Positions 1 to 9,960 of a DNA stretch of 64,000 nt are shown one piece after another (within the stretch, counting starts at the first letter, position 1; every line of letters starts with the position of its first letter). Source of the stretch: Haematobia irritans. Its lineage: Eukaryota; Arthropoda; Insecta; Diptera; Muscidae. Location: assembly GCF_050003625.1 (NCBI RefSeq), contig NC_134399.1, positions 146,562,473-146,626,472 on the forward strand. Reading direction: 5' to 3'. The position numbers and the translations under genes are program-made. Below the pieces are notes generated by a model that was given only the letters and a program-made list of their open reading frames with translations, had not been told where the DNA came from and searched no databases.

Positions 1-43
1 CGATGCCATCTATGAGTCAGACCGGGGACTTATCAGCCAACCT
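1..43 (-). mobile_element. Terminal end of a D34D mariner element (cut by window edge)
   Basis: The window opens inside the transposase-proximal end of a mariner copy. It has the GCCATC-rich subterminal stretch and then the inverted terminal repeat ACTTATCAGCCAACCT, as at the right end of the copy ending at 3825. No coding sequence is visible. Confidence 0.8.
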
Positions 44-2248
44 CTTATTTTTTTTTAAATTGGTTGAAAAAATGTTTACTTATTTTTGTGAAATCGCCGT
101 GACTCCTGTATTTGTAATACAGTTTAGTTACAAATTTTCTAAAATGAACATAAAAGTAACCAAAATTGCCCTGGTGCACAAACAAAGCCGAAGATTTGTT
201 GTTCTTAAAATGCGAATGCCATGAAAACAACACTTATTTTAATGACTAGTGTTACTTGAAACATAGAATCATTTCTACTTGAATTCGAGTCTAAATTTGA
301 AAATTGAAGTTTTCGTTAACACTTTTTAAAGATAGCACATGAAGAAATAAATGTTTTATTAAATATTTTTCGAATTTGTTTTTAATGTAACATATACTAT
401 TCAATTGACAAGCACTGTATGTGGGAGATTTTATTGTATAGTTCTAAATTGTTTTTCTTAATCATATTCATTTATTTCCTAGCGCAATGATCCAATAAAT
501 AGTGTTAAGGGTTATTGAACAAGGATATAATTAATAACAGCTTTCAATTGCAATATTTCACCATTTTAATTAATTTAAACAAAACGCAAAACAATCGTTC
601 AGTAATTGATAAACCGCAAGACAAAAACTGATGGTTATGAAAACTTGGCATAGTTTAAACAAAACGAAAAAAAAAACATTTTTTATGTTTGTTTTTTTAT
701 AGTGATGATGAGAGGGAATCCACTTTCATTTGCTGTATAAAATTCCATGGATACAAAAAATTCAAATGAAATACAATTTAATTTTGTTCATGCTGCATAA
801 AAATACCGCGACTATAACCAATGGAAGATTGACCGACAAATATAATGGACTAAATGGAAATTTTATGTCTGCCTGTCTCTCTAGTTGTCTGTCTGTCCAT
901 CTCTATTCACTAGACAACTTTTATTGGCAAAAATGTATACAAATTCAGTGGTTAAAGCCAAACTTGATAAAATTTTGAGAAAATGCATGAATTCACAGAG
1001 CCTCTAACCAATGCATATGTATAGCATTTAGTTGTTGTGTGTGTGCATTTTATTTTTAGACATACATAATAAATATGCATATGTAAATTAATGCTTATTT
1101 AAATATATTCGAAAAATGTTTTAAAATTTCCATGTGAGTAGTTTTGCATTTCACTTTTTAAATTTTTAGTGAATTTAGGATAGTGCAAAAGTAAAAGCAC
1201 ATAACGCTTTGGTTGTGAATATTAGTTAGAGCTAAAGTTGTTTTCTACTTTAATAGGAGTTTAGAAAGTTGTTATGTGAAATTTAACATAAACTTTCTTA
1301 AGTTGATAAACATCAGAAGTTAACTAAAAGATTTATGCCAATATATAGGAGAACTTTTGACTGTTTCAGCTAAATTATTTTTACCAAATTATTTAAAATA
1401 TTTAAAATTACTGAATTGTTTATTCATTAAATGAATATGTGTGCTCAAAAACGTTTATGGGCTGACCCTCACGCACTCCCACGGGTACAAGATTTACTCA
1501 TTATCACCATCATAAGAAGGTACCCACACAATAACATCCCAGCAAAAAATACTTCAGCAGTAAAAGTTTAGTTGCGCTTATTGGTATACAATAAATTAGG
1601 CAGTGCATCCACACTGGATGAATCGGTGGCGATATCGTAAACGAGTAATCAAACTAGTTTATGATCATTCGTTTACGTTATTGCAACCAATCCATGCAAT
1701 ATAGATGCATGACAGGTTGTGCTATTTCCCGTCACGCCAACAATGCTATAGTCACGATTATATATCATTTCTGAGCAATATTTCTTTTAAAATAAGCAAT
1801 TATATCAGCGCTATTTAGAAGCTGCTCTAAATCGGGACATCACCCACAAAAATCAGTGCTGATTCGGTTGTTTTGTAAGCAGTTGGTACTGCCTCTCTCC
1901 CTTACAATCGTGCTGAAATAGTGCTCCATTTTTTTTGCTTGGTAATGTCCTAACTTACGAAAGTTCGCCCCACTCAAGAAAATTATCGTGATTCACTATT
2001 GCCTCATATGTTGTGTTTCAAGATCACCTTTTGAGTGTTCATAAAAGCAAATAATAGTTAGAAACGTTCGCCTATGAGAATTTTGAAGCCAATTGTCTGA
2101 GTAATTCAACCGGTGAGTCTAATTCAAAAGGTGTACCTGATTAAAATCGAAAGCGTTTTTCAAAACTTAACAGCGGAGAAGTGACTAAAACTGTAAGCGA
2201 ATTCAACTTTTGAGCTTGATTATAATCATGAATGTGAGTACCTCTCAA
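44..2248. other. AT-rich sequence without recognisable genes
   Basis: Short open frames here have no recognisable domain and look like chance. I see no tRNA, transposase or reverse transcriptase signature. It may be old unique sequence or repeats too decayed to recognise. Confidence 0.5.
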
Positions 2249-2365
2249 CAAGGAAAGTCGAGCGGAGTCGACTATATTATACAATTCACCAGAGTGTAGA
2301 CCAAATTTGTTGGTACCATCTCTAATACATCAAACTTGTTGGGGGCTACATAAATTTATACAAAA
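2249..2365 (+). repeat. Family I head fragment fused to reverse transcriptase sequence
   Basis: CAAGGAAAGTCGAGCGGAGT and the following TCGACTATATTATAC match the Family I head (compare 43431 and 4467), as does the next part with GTTGGTACCATCTC and GGGGGCTACAT. Instead of entering the usual body, the sequence runs straight into a reverse transcriptase fragment at 2366. Confidence 0.7.
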
Positions 2366-2561
2366 CTCGTTTTCATACCTAAAGCGGGAAAAGCCTCGCA
2401 CTCGAGTACCAAGGATTTCCGACCAATCAGCTTAGCCTCATTCCTACTTAAGACGCTGGAGAGGTTGATAGATATTTATCTTAGAACTAGCATCAATTCA
2501 ATTTTGCTCTCGAAACACAGCATGCATAATCGAAGGGCTGGTCGACTGAGACCGCATTACA
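2366..2561 (+). pseudogene. Non-LTR reverse transcriptase fragment (finger region)
   Basis: One open frame of about 65 codons reads VFIPKAGKASHSSTKDFRPI and then SLASFLLKTLERLID. This is the typical N-terminal reverse transcriptase segment of R1/LOA/Jockey-type non-LTR retrotransposons. The same segment occurs at 11041-11150 in another copy (VIFIPKAGKISHGTAKDFRP). The downstream palm motifs are absent because a mariner starts at 2564. The upstream neighbour is a Family I head, not the rest of the polymerase. The strand and family level are clear; the exact clade is inferred. Confidence 0.75.
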
Positions 2562-2563
2562 TA

Positions 2564-3825
2564 AAAGGTTGGCTGATAAGTCCCCGGTCTAACAAAGAAA
2601 AACAATTTTTTTTTGTCAAAATTCGTTTTTATTATTCAACATAGTTCCTTCAAGAGCGATACAACGATTATAACGACCTTCCAATTTTTTGATACCATTT
2701 TTGTACTCCTTCGGTTTAGCCTCAAAAAAAGCCTCAGTTTCGGCGATCACCTCTTCATTGCAGGCAAATTTTTTCCCTGCGAGCATCCTTTTGAGGTCTG
2801 AGAACAAGAAAAAGTCGCTGGTGGCCATATCTGGAGAATACGGTGGGTGGAGAAGCACTTCGAAGCCCAATTCATGAATCGTTCTCAATGACTTGTGGCA
2901 CGGTGCGTTGTTTTGGTGGAACAACACTTTTTTCTTCTTCGTATGGGGCCGTTTTGCCGCGATTTCGACCTTCAAACGCTCCAATAACGTCATATAATAG
3001 TCACTGTGGATGGTTTTCCCCTTCTCAAGATAATCGATAAAAATTATTCCATGCGCATCCCAAAAAAACAGAGGCCATTACTTTGCCAGCGGACTTTTGA
3101 GTCTTTCCACGCTTCGGAGACGGTTCACCGGTCGCTGTCCACTCAGCCGACTGTCGATTGGACTCAGGAGTGTAGTGATGGATGGATGGGACTGAAAAAC
3201 TCGGGTGTATTACAAGTTAACAGCTGCAAACACCGCTCAGAATCATCAACACGTTGTTGTTTTTGGTCAAATGTGAGCTGGCGCGGCACCCATTTTGCAC
3301 AGAGCCTCCGCACATCCAAATATTGATGAATGATATGACCAACACGTTCCTTTGATATCTTTAAGGCCTCTGCTATTTCGATCAACTTCATTTTACGGTC
3401 ATTCAAAATCATTTTGTGGATTTTTTTGATGTTTTCGTCGGTAACCACCTCTTTCGGGCGTCCACTGCGTTCACCGTCCTTCGTGCTCATTTCACCACGC
3501 TTGAATTTTGCATACCAATCAATTATTGTTGATTTCCCTGGGGCAGAGTCCGGAAACTCATTATCAAGTCAAGTTTTTGCTTCCACCGTATTTTTTCCCT
3601 TCAGAAAAAAGTATTTTATCAAAACACGAAATTCCTTTTTTTCCATTTTTTTCACAATAACGAAAGTTGCTTCAAAAAAGACGCTCTATCTCACAAACTA
3701 ATTGACTTACAAACGTCAAATTTTGACACGAATCATTTGAAGGTTGGTACTATATAAAAATAATATGCATTTAATACTAGCGACGCCATCTTAATGTCAG
3801 ACCGGGGACTTATCAGCCAAACTGT
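2564..3825 (-). mobile_element. Mariner element, D34D type, copy A
   Basis: A Tc1/mariner element about 1.26 kb long, flanked by TA on both sides. The inverted ends read AGGTTGGCTGATAAGTCCCC on the left and its imperfect complement on the right (GGGGACTTATCAGCCAAACT). It interrupts the reverse transcriptase fragment on its left and abuts a second mariner fragment on its right. The transposase is on the minus strand and is broken, so the copy is not autonomous. Confidence 0.9.
2616..3646 (-). pseudogene. Mariner transposase pseudogene (copy A)
   Basis: Transposases of this family are about 345 aa, and this span would encode about 343 codons. The start ATG at 3646 begins MEKKEFRVLIKYFFLKGKNT. 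Soon after, a TGG codon has become TGA (near 3567). The helix-turn-helix region SGRPKEVV...ISKERVGHIIHQYL is recognisable. A deletion near 3180-3190 removes the MDETW motif with the first catalytic Asp. The second catalytic Asp is mutated: HQNNAPCHKS instead of HxDNAPCHKS. The third (ATSDFFLF) remains. At least one other frame change separates the halves, around 3000-3160. It is clearly dead; similarity to copies B and C gives the identification. Confidence 0.9.
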
Positions 3826-4466
3826 TAGTTCCCTCAAGAGCGATACAACGATTATAACGACTTTCCAATTTTTTGATACCATTTTGGTAGTACTCCTTCG
3901 GTTTTGCCTCAAAATAGGCTTCAGTTTCGGCGATCACCTCTTCATTGCAGCCAAATTTTTTCCCTGCGAGCATAGTTTTGAGGTCTGAGAACAAGAAAAA
4001 GTCGCTGGGGGCCAGATCTGGAGAATATGGTGGGTGGGGAAGCAATTCGAAGCCCAATTCATGAATTTTTGCCATCGTTCTCAATGACTTGTGGCACGGT
4101 GCGTTGTCATGGTGGAACAACACTTTTTTCTTCTTCATATGGGACCGTTTTGCGCGATTTCGACCTTCAAACTCTCCAATAACGCCATAGAATAGTCACT
4201 GTTGATGGTCTTTCCCTTCTCAAGATAATCGATAAAAATGATCTGCTATCTCGATCAACTTCATTTTACGGTCATTCAAAATCATTTTGTGGATTTTTTG
4301 ATGTTTTCGTCGGTAGCCACCTCTTTCGGGCGTCCACTGCGTTCACCGTCCTCCGTGCTCATTTCACCACGCTTGAATTTTGCATACCAATCAATTATTG
4401 TTGATTTCCCTGGGGCAGAGTCCGGAAATTCATTATCAAGCCAAGTTTTTGGTTGGTACTATATAA
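3826..4466 (-). pseudogene. Mariner transposase fragment (copy B)
   Basis: A second copy of the same mariner follows copy A directly. It lacks the left terminal repeat and starts about 75 bp inside the element. The C-terminal catalytic part is open over 3797-4138 and keeps HHDNAPCHKS and PDLAPSDFFLFSDL, with 34 residues between the two Asp. A deletion of about 330 bp near 4240 joins it to the N-terminal helix-turn-helix region. The far end (GGTTGGTACTATATAAAA) stops short of a terminal repeat, where Family I begins. This could be a partial second insertion or a rearranged tandem copy. Confidence 0.85.
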
Positions 4467-5697
4467 AAACCAGTAAGAAAAGTCTAAAGTCGGGCGGGGC
4501 CGACTATATTATACCCTGCACCACTATGTAGATCTAAATTTTCGATACCATATCACATCCGTCAAATGTGTGGGGGGCTATATATAAAGGTTTGTCCCAA
4601 ATACATACATTTAAATATCACTCGATCTGGAAGAATTTGATAGACTTCTACAAAATCTATAGACTCAAAATTTAAGTCGGCTAATGCACTAGGGTGGAAC
4701 ATAATGTTAGTAAAAAAATATGGGAAACGTTTAAATCTGAAGCAATTTTAAGGAAACTTCGAAAAAGTTTATTTATGATTTATCGCTCGATATATATGTA
4801 TTAGAAGTTTAGGAAAATTAGAGTCATTTTTACAACTTTTCGACTAAGCAGTGGCGATTTTACAAGGAAAATGTTGGTATTTTGACCATTTTTGTCGAAA
4901 TCAAAAAAACATATATATGTGAGCTATATCTAAATCTGAACCGATTTCAACCAAATTTGGCACGCGTAGCTACAATGCTAATTCTACTCCCTGTGCAAAA
5001 TTTCAACTAAATCGGAGTTAAAAATTGGCCTCTGTGGTCATATGAGTGTAAATTGGGCGAAAGCTTTATATGGGAGATATATCCAAATCTGAACCGATTT
5101 CAAACAAATTTGGCATGCATAGTTACAACGCTAATTCTACTCCCTATGCAAAATTTCAACTAAATCGGAGCAAAAAATTGGCCTCTGTGGGCAAATGAGT
5201 GTAAATCGGGCGAAAGCTATATATGGGAGCTATATGTACATCTGAACCGATTTTGCTGATATTTTGCAAGTTTTTCGAGACTCATAAAATATTCGGATGT
5301 ACGGAATTTGAGGAAGATCGGTTGATATACACGCCAATTATGACCAGATCGGTGAAAAATATATATGGCAGCTATATCTAAATCTGAACCGATTTTTTCC
5401 AAAATCAATAGGGATCGTCTTTGAGCCGAAACAAGACCCTATACCAAATTTTAGGACAATCGGACTAAAACTGCGAGCTGTACTTTGCACACAAAAATAC
5501 ATCAACAGACAGACAGACAGACAGACAGACGGACAGACAGACGGACAGACAGACGGACATCGCTAAATCGACTCAGAATTTAATTCTAAGCCGATCCGTA
5601 TACTAAAAGGTTGGTCTATGATTACTCCTTCTTGGCGTTACATACAAATGCACAAACTTATTATACCCTGTACCACAGTAGTGGTGAAGGGTATAAT
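4467..5697 (+). repeat. Family I element (head to tail)
   Basis: The head begins CAGTAAGAAAAGTCTAAAGT and continues GTCGGGCGGGGCCGAC. The interior has several units built on GGGAGCTATATCTAAATCTG with CCGATTT. The tail has a GACA/GACG repeat at 5510-5560, then a terminal hairpin TATACCC...GGGTATA at about 5663-5695, with ACCAC/GTGGT pairing inside. No protein domain is recognised. It abuts mariner copy B on the left and a reverse transcriptase foldback on the right. Confidence 0.8.
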
Positions 5698-5718
5698 GAT
5701 ATGCATTTAATACTAGCG

Positions 5719-5986
5719 AATGGTCCTGGCGTAAATCCTGCAAAGACAGAATTAGCCATTTACTGCAAAGATCGCAAAACTCCCATGGTTAAAGCAATAT
5801 CCTTAGGAGGTATTGAAATTTCCTCTCTAAAGGAAATTTCAATGCAATATCCTTAGGAGGTATTGAAATTTCCTCTCTAAAGGAAATTTCAATACCTCCT
5901 AAGGATATTGCTTTAACCATGGGAGTTTTGCGATCTTTGCAGTAAATGGCTAATTCTGTCTTTGCAGGATTTACGCCAGGACCATT
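5719..5986. repeat. 268-bp inverted repeat made from reverse transcriptase sequence
   Basis: AATGGTCCTGGCGTAAAT at 5719 reappears as its reverse complement ending at 5986. The arms match almost continuously for about 110-125 bp. At the centre a 50-bp unit is tandemly duplicated (5794-5843 and 5844-5893). The sequence belongs to the non-LTR element that continues at 5987-6375, downstream of the YADD motif (GVNPAKTELAIY). Confidence 0.9.
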
Positions 5987-6375
5987 CTCTTCGCCGATTT
6001 CTCAGTCATCCGGAGGACACTCTGTATAATATCTCTGATTGTGGATGGGAATTTTCCCCTGACTACTAGAGTCATATCATCTGCGTATTCCACCAATTTT
6101 ATCCTTTCTTTTTCTAGGGAAACCATAAGTTTGTTTATAGCAGCATTCCACAGAAGAGGTGATAGGACTCTTCCTTGGGGAGTGCCTATGTTCAAATACA
6201 TTTGTATGTTTACGTGTCTAGTGTGGCTGAAATACGTCTCCTCATTAGAAGTTCTTTTAACAGCCTAAGTATACCTGGATCAACATTCAGAGTTGTCAGT
6301 CCATTTAATATCGAGCTCGGATGGACGTTATTGAATGGCCCTTCGATGTCTATTGAATGGCCCTTCGATGTCAAA
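5860..6375 (-). pseudogene. Non-LTR reverse transcriptase palm fragment
   Basis: Read on the minus strand, the order of motifs is that of a non-LTR polymerase. DIEGPFNNVHPSS (motif A, first catalytic Asp) lies near 6310-6370. TPQGRVLSPLLWNAAINKLM (motif B) and EYADDMTLVVRGKFPST (motif C, catalytic Asp pair) lie within 5971-6201. GVNPAKTELAIYCKDRK follows in the right arm of the inverted repeat. In-frame stops and a frameshift separate motifs A and B, and a 22-bp duplication lies near 6337-6372. The motif style fits LOA/R1-type elements and matches the plus-strand relic at 9961-11855. It is non-functional. Confidence 0.85.
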
Positions 6376-6736
6376 ATGCCTTTGCGTTATTTTGAACACA
6401 CGCAAAGAAAAAAAACGTTTGGAAAACGTGTACCGAAAACGTTTTTCTTTTGTTAGAGTTTTTTGAATTGCTTCGAAAAATTTAAACTTTTATCACCAAA
6501 AAAATTCGTTTGTTACAAAACTTTTATTTTTTCAATAAAAAAAGTTATTTTTGAAATAACAACACAGTCCATTTCGTTTATATCAAACACTGTTCTTTTC
6601 TGACTTTAAGTCTTTAATAAGACACATTTTACACTTCAAAATTTAATATAGTACAATGTAATGTTGAACATTTTTTCGGAATCTTCCGAATATATCTGGA
6701 ATATATGTAAAAAAACAAAAGCAAAAAAAAAACTTT

Positions 6737-6808
6737 GGCCGAAGCAGGGATCGAACCCACGACCCTTGGCATGAGAGTCTGACGTAGCTACCACTGCTCC
6801 ACGGTGCC
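6737..6808 (-). repeat. tRNA-like sequence (probable SINE head)
   Basis: The minus strand reads GGCACCGTGGAGCAGTGGTA at its start, an A-box-like stretch, and has the B-box GGGTTCGATCC near its end. The length of 72 nt is that of a tRNA, but the two ends do not form a proper acceptor stem. I read it as a tRNA-derived SINE head, not a working tRNA gene. Confidence 0.6.
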
Positions 6809-6922
6809 AAACTAACTGTTTGTTTCTGTTAAATAAACTTTGTTTATTCGGTTCGTGGGCGCCGCAAGCTATGCTATATAAATATAACTTATATGGATAT
6901 TTATCTATTGATGACCATAACA

Positions 6923-6995
6923 GGTACATAGCTCAGTGGTTAGTGTGTTGGCTTACAATGTGCATGGTCCGCGGTTCGATTCTCCGTCCAGGCGA
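6923..6995 (+). repeat. tRNA-like sequence (probable SINE head)
   Basis: It carries a good A box (TAGCTCAGTGG) and B box (GGTTCGATTC) at tRNA spacing. The ends (GGTACAT and TCCAGGCGA) do not pair as an acceptor stem. It lies divergently from the tRNA-like sequence at 6737-6808. A SINE promoter or decayed tRNA pseudogene is likely. Confidence 0.6.
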
Positions 6996-7317
6996 AAGGT
7001 AAAAAAAATTTTAAAAATTTATAAAATCGTATAATTTCTTCTACATTGTTGGTATTACAGGAAAAGGTGTTAAGAACTAAAAATCCTCGTGGATGTGAGA
7101 AAGATGTGAGGGACAATGCAATTAGCAAGAAAATCATGTTTTTTTTTTGAGCTAGTCTTTATGAAATTGTTTTTACATCCTGGAAAAGAATAAACGTTTA
7201 TCACAAAAAGTATATAATTTTCTTCCAAATACACTTCCTTACAGCGAAAAGCGAATGAGAAACGAACTTTGTTTGTCTAAAATTTCGTTTGGGAGGAAAG
7301 AATTATTTTTTTGCGTG

Positions 7318-8737
7318 CAGGAAGCTGAACTTTAACGATATTGAAGAAAGGGCGAAAAAAGCCACGGTAGCTTTGTACTCGTGCAAAAAGGTAATAGGAA
7401 AAAAGTGGGGACACAAACCAAAAATTGTGCATTGGCTATACACGGCATTGTTTAGACCTATAATGTTATATGGTGTTGTAGTGTGGTGGCCGGCACTTCA
7501 GCAACCGACAGGTTTAGATAAAGTTCAGCGTATGGCGTGCTTGTGTATCTGAGGCGCATTCCGTAAGACAGGAACAGATTCCCTTAATGTCATGCTGCAT
7601 CTTATAGCCTTTTATTTACATTTTGGCCAAACAGTCAGCTGCAACAACGGCTGTGCGATTGCGCGAGCTATCGCTGTGGTCGGGAAAAAAGTACGGCCGC
7701 AGTTCGGTCCTTAAAATAATGCCGGATGTGCCTAACGTGGTGGATTACACTTTGGCGAAACCACTTTTCGACAAAAAGATAGAAACTCTAATTCCCAACA
7801 GTGAGGCGTGGTTCACACAGACTCCGGGGAATAAACGATATATAGATTTCTACACTGATGGCTCCAAATTGGATGGACAAGTGGGTTTCGGGGTATATTC
7901 TTAAGATCTGGAACTTCGAATAGCGAAAAGATGACCTAATCGCTGTAGTGTTTTTCAGGCTGAAATATTAGCAATAAGAGAGGTGGCGAATTGGCTGAGA
8001 AGTAATGTTCCACAAAATGTTGGCATTAATATATACTCAGACAGTCAACCTGCAATAAAATCCTTGGACTCTCCAAAACAGCCATCGACCGCTGCAAATC
8101 TCTCAATGAGATGGCTGAGCAGGACAATATTCACCTAATCTGGGTGACTGGCCATAGGAACATACGGGGAACTGCGAAGGGGATTAGTTGGCAAGGCTAG
8201 GGACTACCTTACATATTCCAGGGGAACTAGAATCTGTTGGTATGCCTCTGGCTATCTGTAAGCTCTTACTGCGTAAGAAGGCTCTTATGATGGCAAATGT
8301 TCGATGGGATAATTGCAAGGGTTGTAACGACACCAAGCAAATATGGCCCCATTTAAACTTAAACCGCACCCTAGATATGCTAGTGTTCTCAAGACGTCAG
8401 ATTTCACTTCTGATATCTGCTACAACGGGTCGCTGCCTGATAGGCGATTTTGCAAAAAACTATTGGCGCGAAGTATAATGACTATTGTATGAGCTGTCAT
8501 GATGCGGAGGAAAAGGAACCAATTAAACACATATTGTGTGAGTGTCCTGCTTTTTGTGTAAGGCGTAAGCAAATTTTAGGGGCATATAGCTTTAGATTAC
8601 TGGCGGACCTGGAAAACGTTAACTTAAGCAGTCTGCTAATGTTTTTGGAACAATTATGGTTGGTTCAACAAAAGGAAATAATCGAGAATGTCCAGCGGTT
8701 AAAACTAGAAGTGCCCATATGTAATAGGTACTTTTAG
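7318..8737 (+). pseudogene. LOA/R1-type non-LTR relic: C-terminal RT region, RNase H, terminal Cys-His region
   Basis: The first part reads LNFNDIEERAKKATVALYSC and then KPKIVHWLYTALFRPIMLYG, the connection after the polymerase palm. An RNase H domain follows: FYTDGSKLDGQVGFGVYS (first Asp), AEILAIREVANWL (Glu), IYSDSQPAIKSL (Asp) and WVTGHRN. After that come SCHDAEEKEPIKHILCECPA and LLMFLEQLW, a terminal Cys-His region common in this group, ending at a stop at 8735. Many stops and frameshifts make it dead. A Family I-like tail starts about 20 bp after the stop. Confidence 0.85.
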
Positions 8738-8756
8738 TTAATGTGGTACTGTAGTT

Positions 8757-8890
8757 CAATACAAACAGACAGGACGGTAATCGCTAAATCGACGCAAAAT
8801 ACAATTCTACGGTGATCGATACACTAAGCGGGTCTCAGACTGGTCCTTCTTGGCAGTTTATATAAATGAACGAACTTATTATACCCTGTG
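8757..8890 (+). repeat. Family I-type tail downstream of the non-LTR relic
   Basis: ACAAACAGACAGGACGGTAA, ATCGCTAAATCGACGCAAAA, CCTTCTTGGCAGTTTATATA and AACTTATTATACCCTG follow the order of the Family I tail at 5500-5690. The closing half of the hairpin is missing. Its position right after the relic's stop codon suggests it could be that element's 3' UTR. Confidence 0.7.
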
Positions 8891-8918
8891 CTCAAAAAGC
8901 CTTTCAGTCAGTATTGCT

Positions 8919-9158
8919 TGATATGTATAACTCGAGCTACGCCATCTGTTCTCAGTACGCTCTTTTTCCTGAGTATTGAGAGTAGTTCATAAATGAACCC
9001 AATATACTCTTGAATGGTTTAGGAATAAGAAAAAGCTAAAAGGGTCCTATAGTAGTGGTGTTTTAAAACATGAGCTATATCGTCTCAGGAGCTAGTTTTG
9101 ACTCGACTTAGTAATGCGAAACTGAGAACAGATGGCGTAGCTCGAGTTATACATATCA
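8919..9158. mobile_element. 240-bp MITE with perfect 38-bp inverted ends
   Basis: Positions 8919-8956 and 9121-9158 are exact reverse complements over all 38 bp, starting TGATATGTATAACTCGAGCT. The 164-bp interior shows no coding potential. No convincing target duplication is visible, so the transposon class is open. Confidence 0.9.
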
Positions 9159-9960
9159 GATATACATAGATATACATTTTTTCCTTTATTTCTTATGATG
9201 TCTGATTACATTTTGGCATACGACTTTAACACAGTGACGTAAATTTTCAATATTCTTGTCCTAAATTTAATTTCATTAATTTAAATGAATTTGTTCTTAA
9301 TAAATTGCGTATCCTAAAATGTAGATTACATAGTCTTTCATATTTGGTCAATATTTTTTTCAGTGAAAGGTTTCTTTCCACTAATGTCCCGAAATCTTCC
9401 CGATTTTAGCATTTCACTAATTATTTCACAACATGCAGTAATACACACAGCCCTAATTTTGGAACACAAGCTAACAATATTCACCAATTTCATACCAATC
9501 ACCCACGAAGCTAATTCCTTGAAAACTATTCTTTAATAGAACCGCAAGTTTTAAGTTATCTTTGGTTTTTGCATCAGGATTTTGCCGCATTCATTTTTTC
9601 GTTTGTTCATTCTTTAGTGTTTTTGGCAACATTGCTCACGTTGTGAAAATATAGAGTTTAATCAACTTAGTATTGGAGATAAGCCAATATAGCGTCAACA
9701 TCAATTTTCCTAAAAGGGAGACAAAACAAAAAATTGCCGAAAAAACAGAGACAACACAAGCAATGGATAGATTTTTGCATTTGATAACCATAAAGTAAAA
9801 TGGGATTAAAAACAAAAGAAACCAAATAAAAACAATTTTAGCAGACAGAATCACACAGTGGCAAACTAGACAATTTTATTCTGCTGGATTTAAGGTTCTT
9901 CAATCAGATGGATATTAGAATAGAATTTCGTTTAGAAAATCTTATTTAAATTTTAGTTTT
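9159..9960. other. AT-rich spacer sharing a diverged segment with 15548-15755
   Basis: No gene is recognised. Between about 9205 and 9375, blocks such as GGCATACGACTTTA, AATTTCATTAATT and CCTAAAATGTAGATTACATA recur in the same order at 15548-15755, so a diverged repeat or duplication is present. Confidence 0.5.

Larger units (their letters stand above)
6397..7318. mobile_element. Insertion block between two retrotransposon relics, with two tRNA-like sequences
   Basis: The block separates a minus-strand polymerase fragment from a plus-strand RNase H relic. Its edges carry imperfect inverted matches: ACACGCAAAGAAAAAAAACG on the left and TTTTTTTGCGTG on the right. Part of it (7040-7130) resembles 51055-51140, so it probably contains a dispersed repeat. 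No protein is recognisable. Confidence 0.45.

Noticed and set aside
1835..1975. Possible small MITE (GGGACATCACC and GGTAATGTCC)
   Set aside because: The inverted match is about 10 bp with a mismatch and there is no target duplication.
5510..5560. GACA/GACG repeat as an independent microsatellite
   Set aside because: The same stretch occupies the same place in the tails of all three families, so it is part of the element.
6737..6995. Functional tRNA genes
   Set aside because: A and B boxes are present but acceptor stems do not pair, and the context is a repeat insertion.
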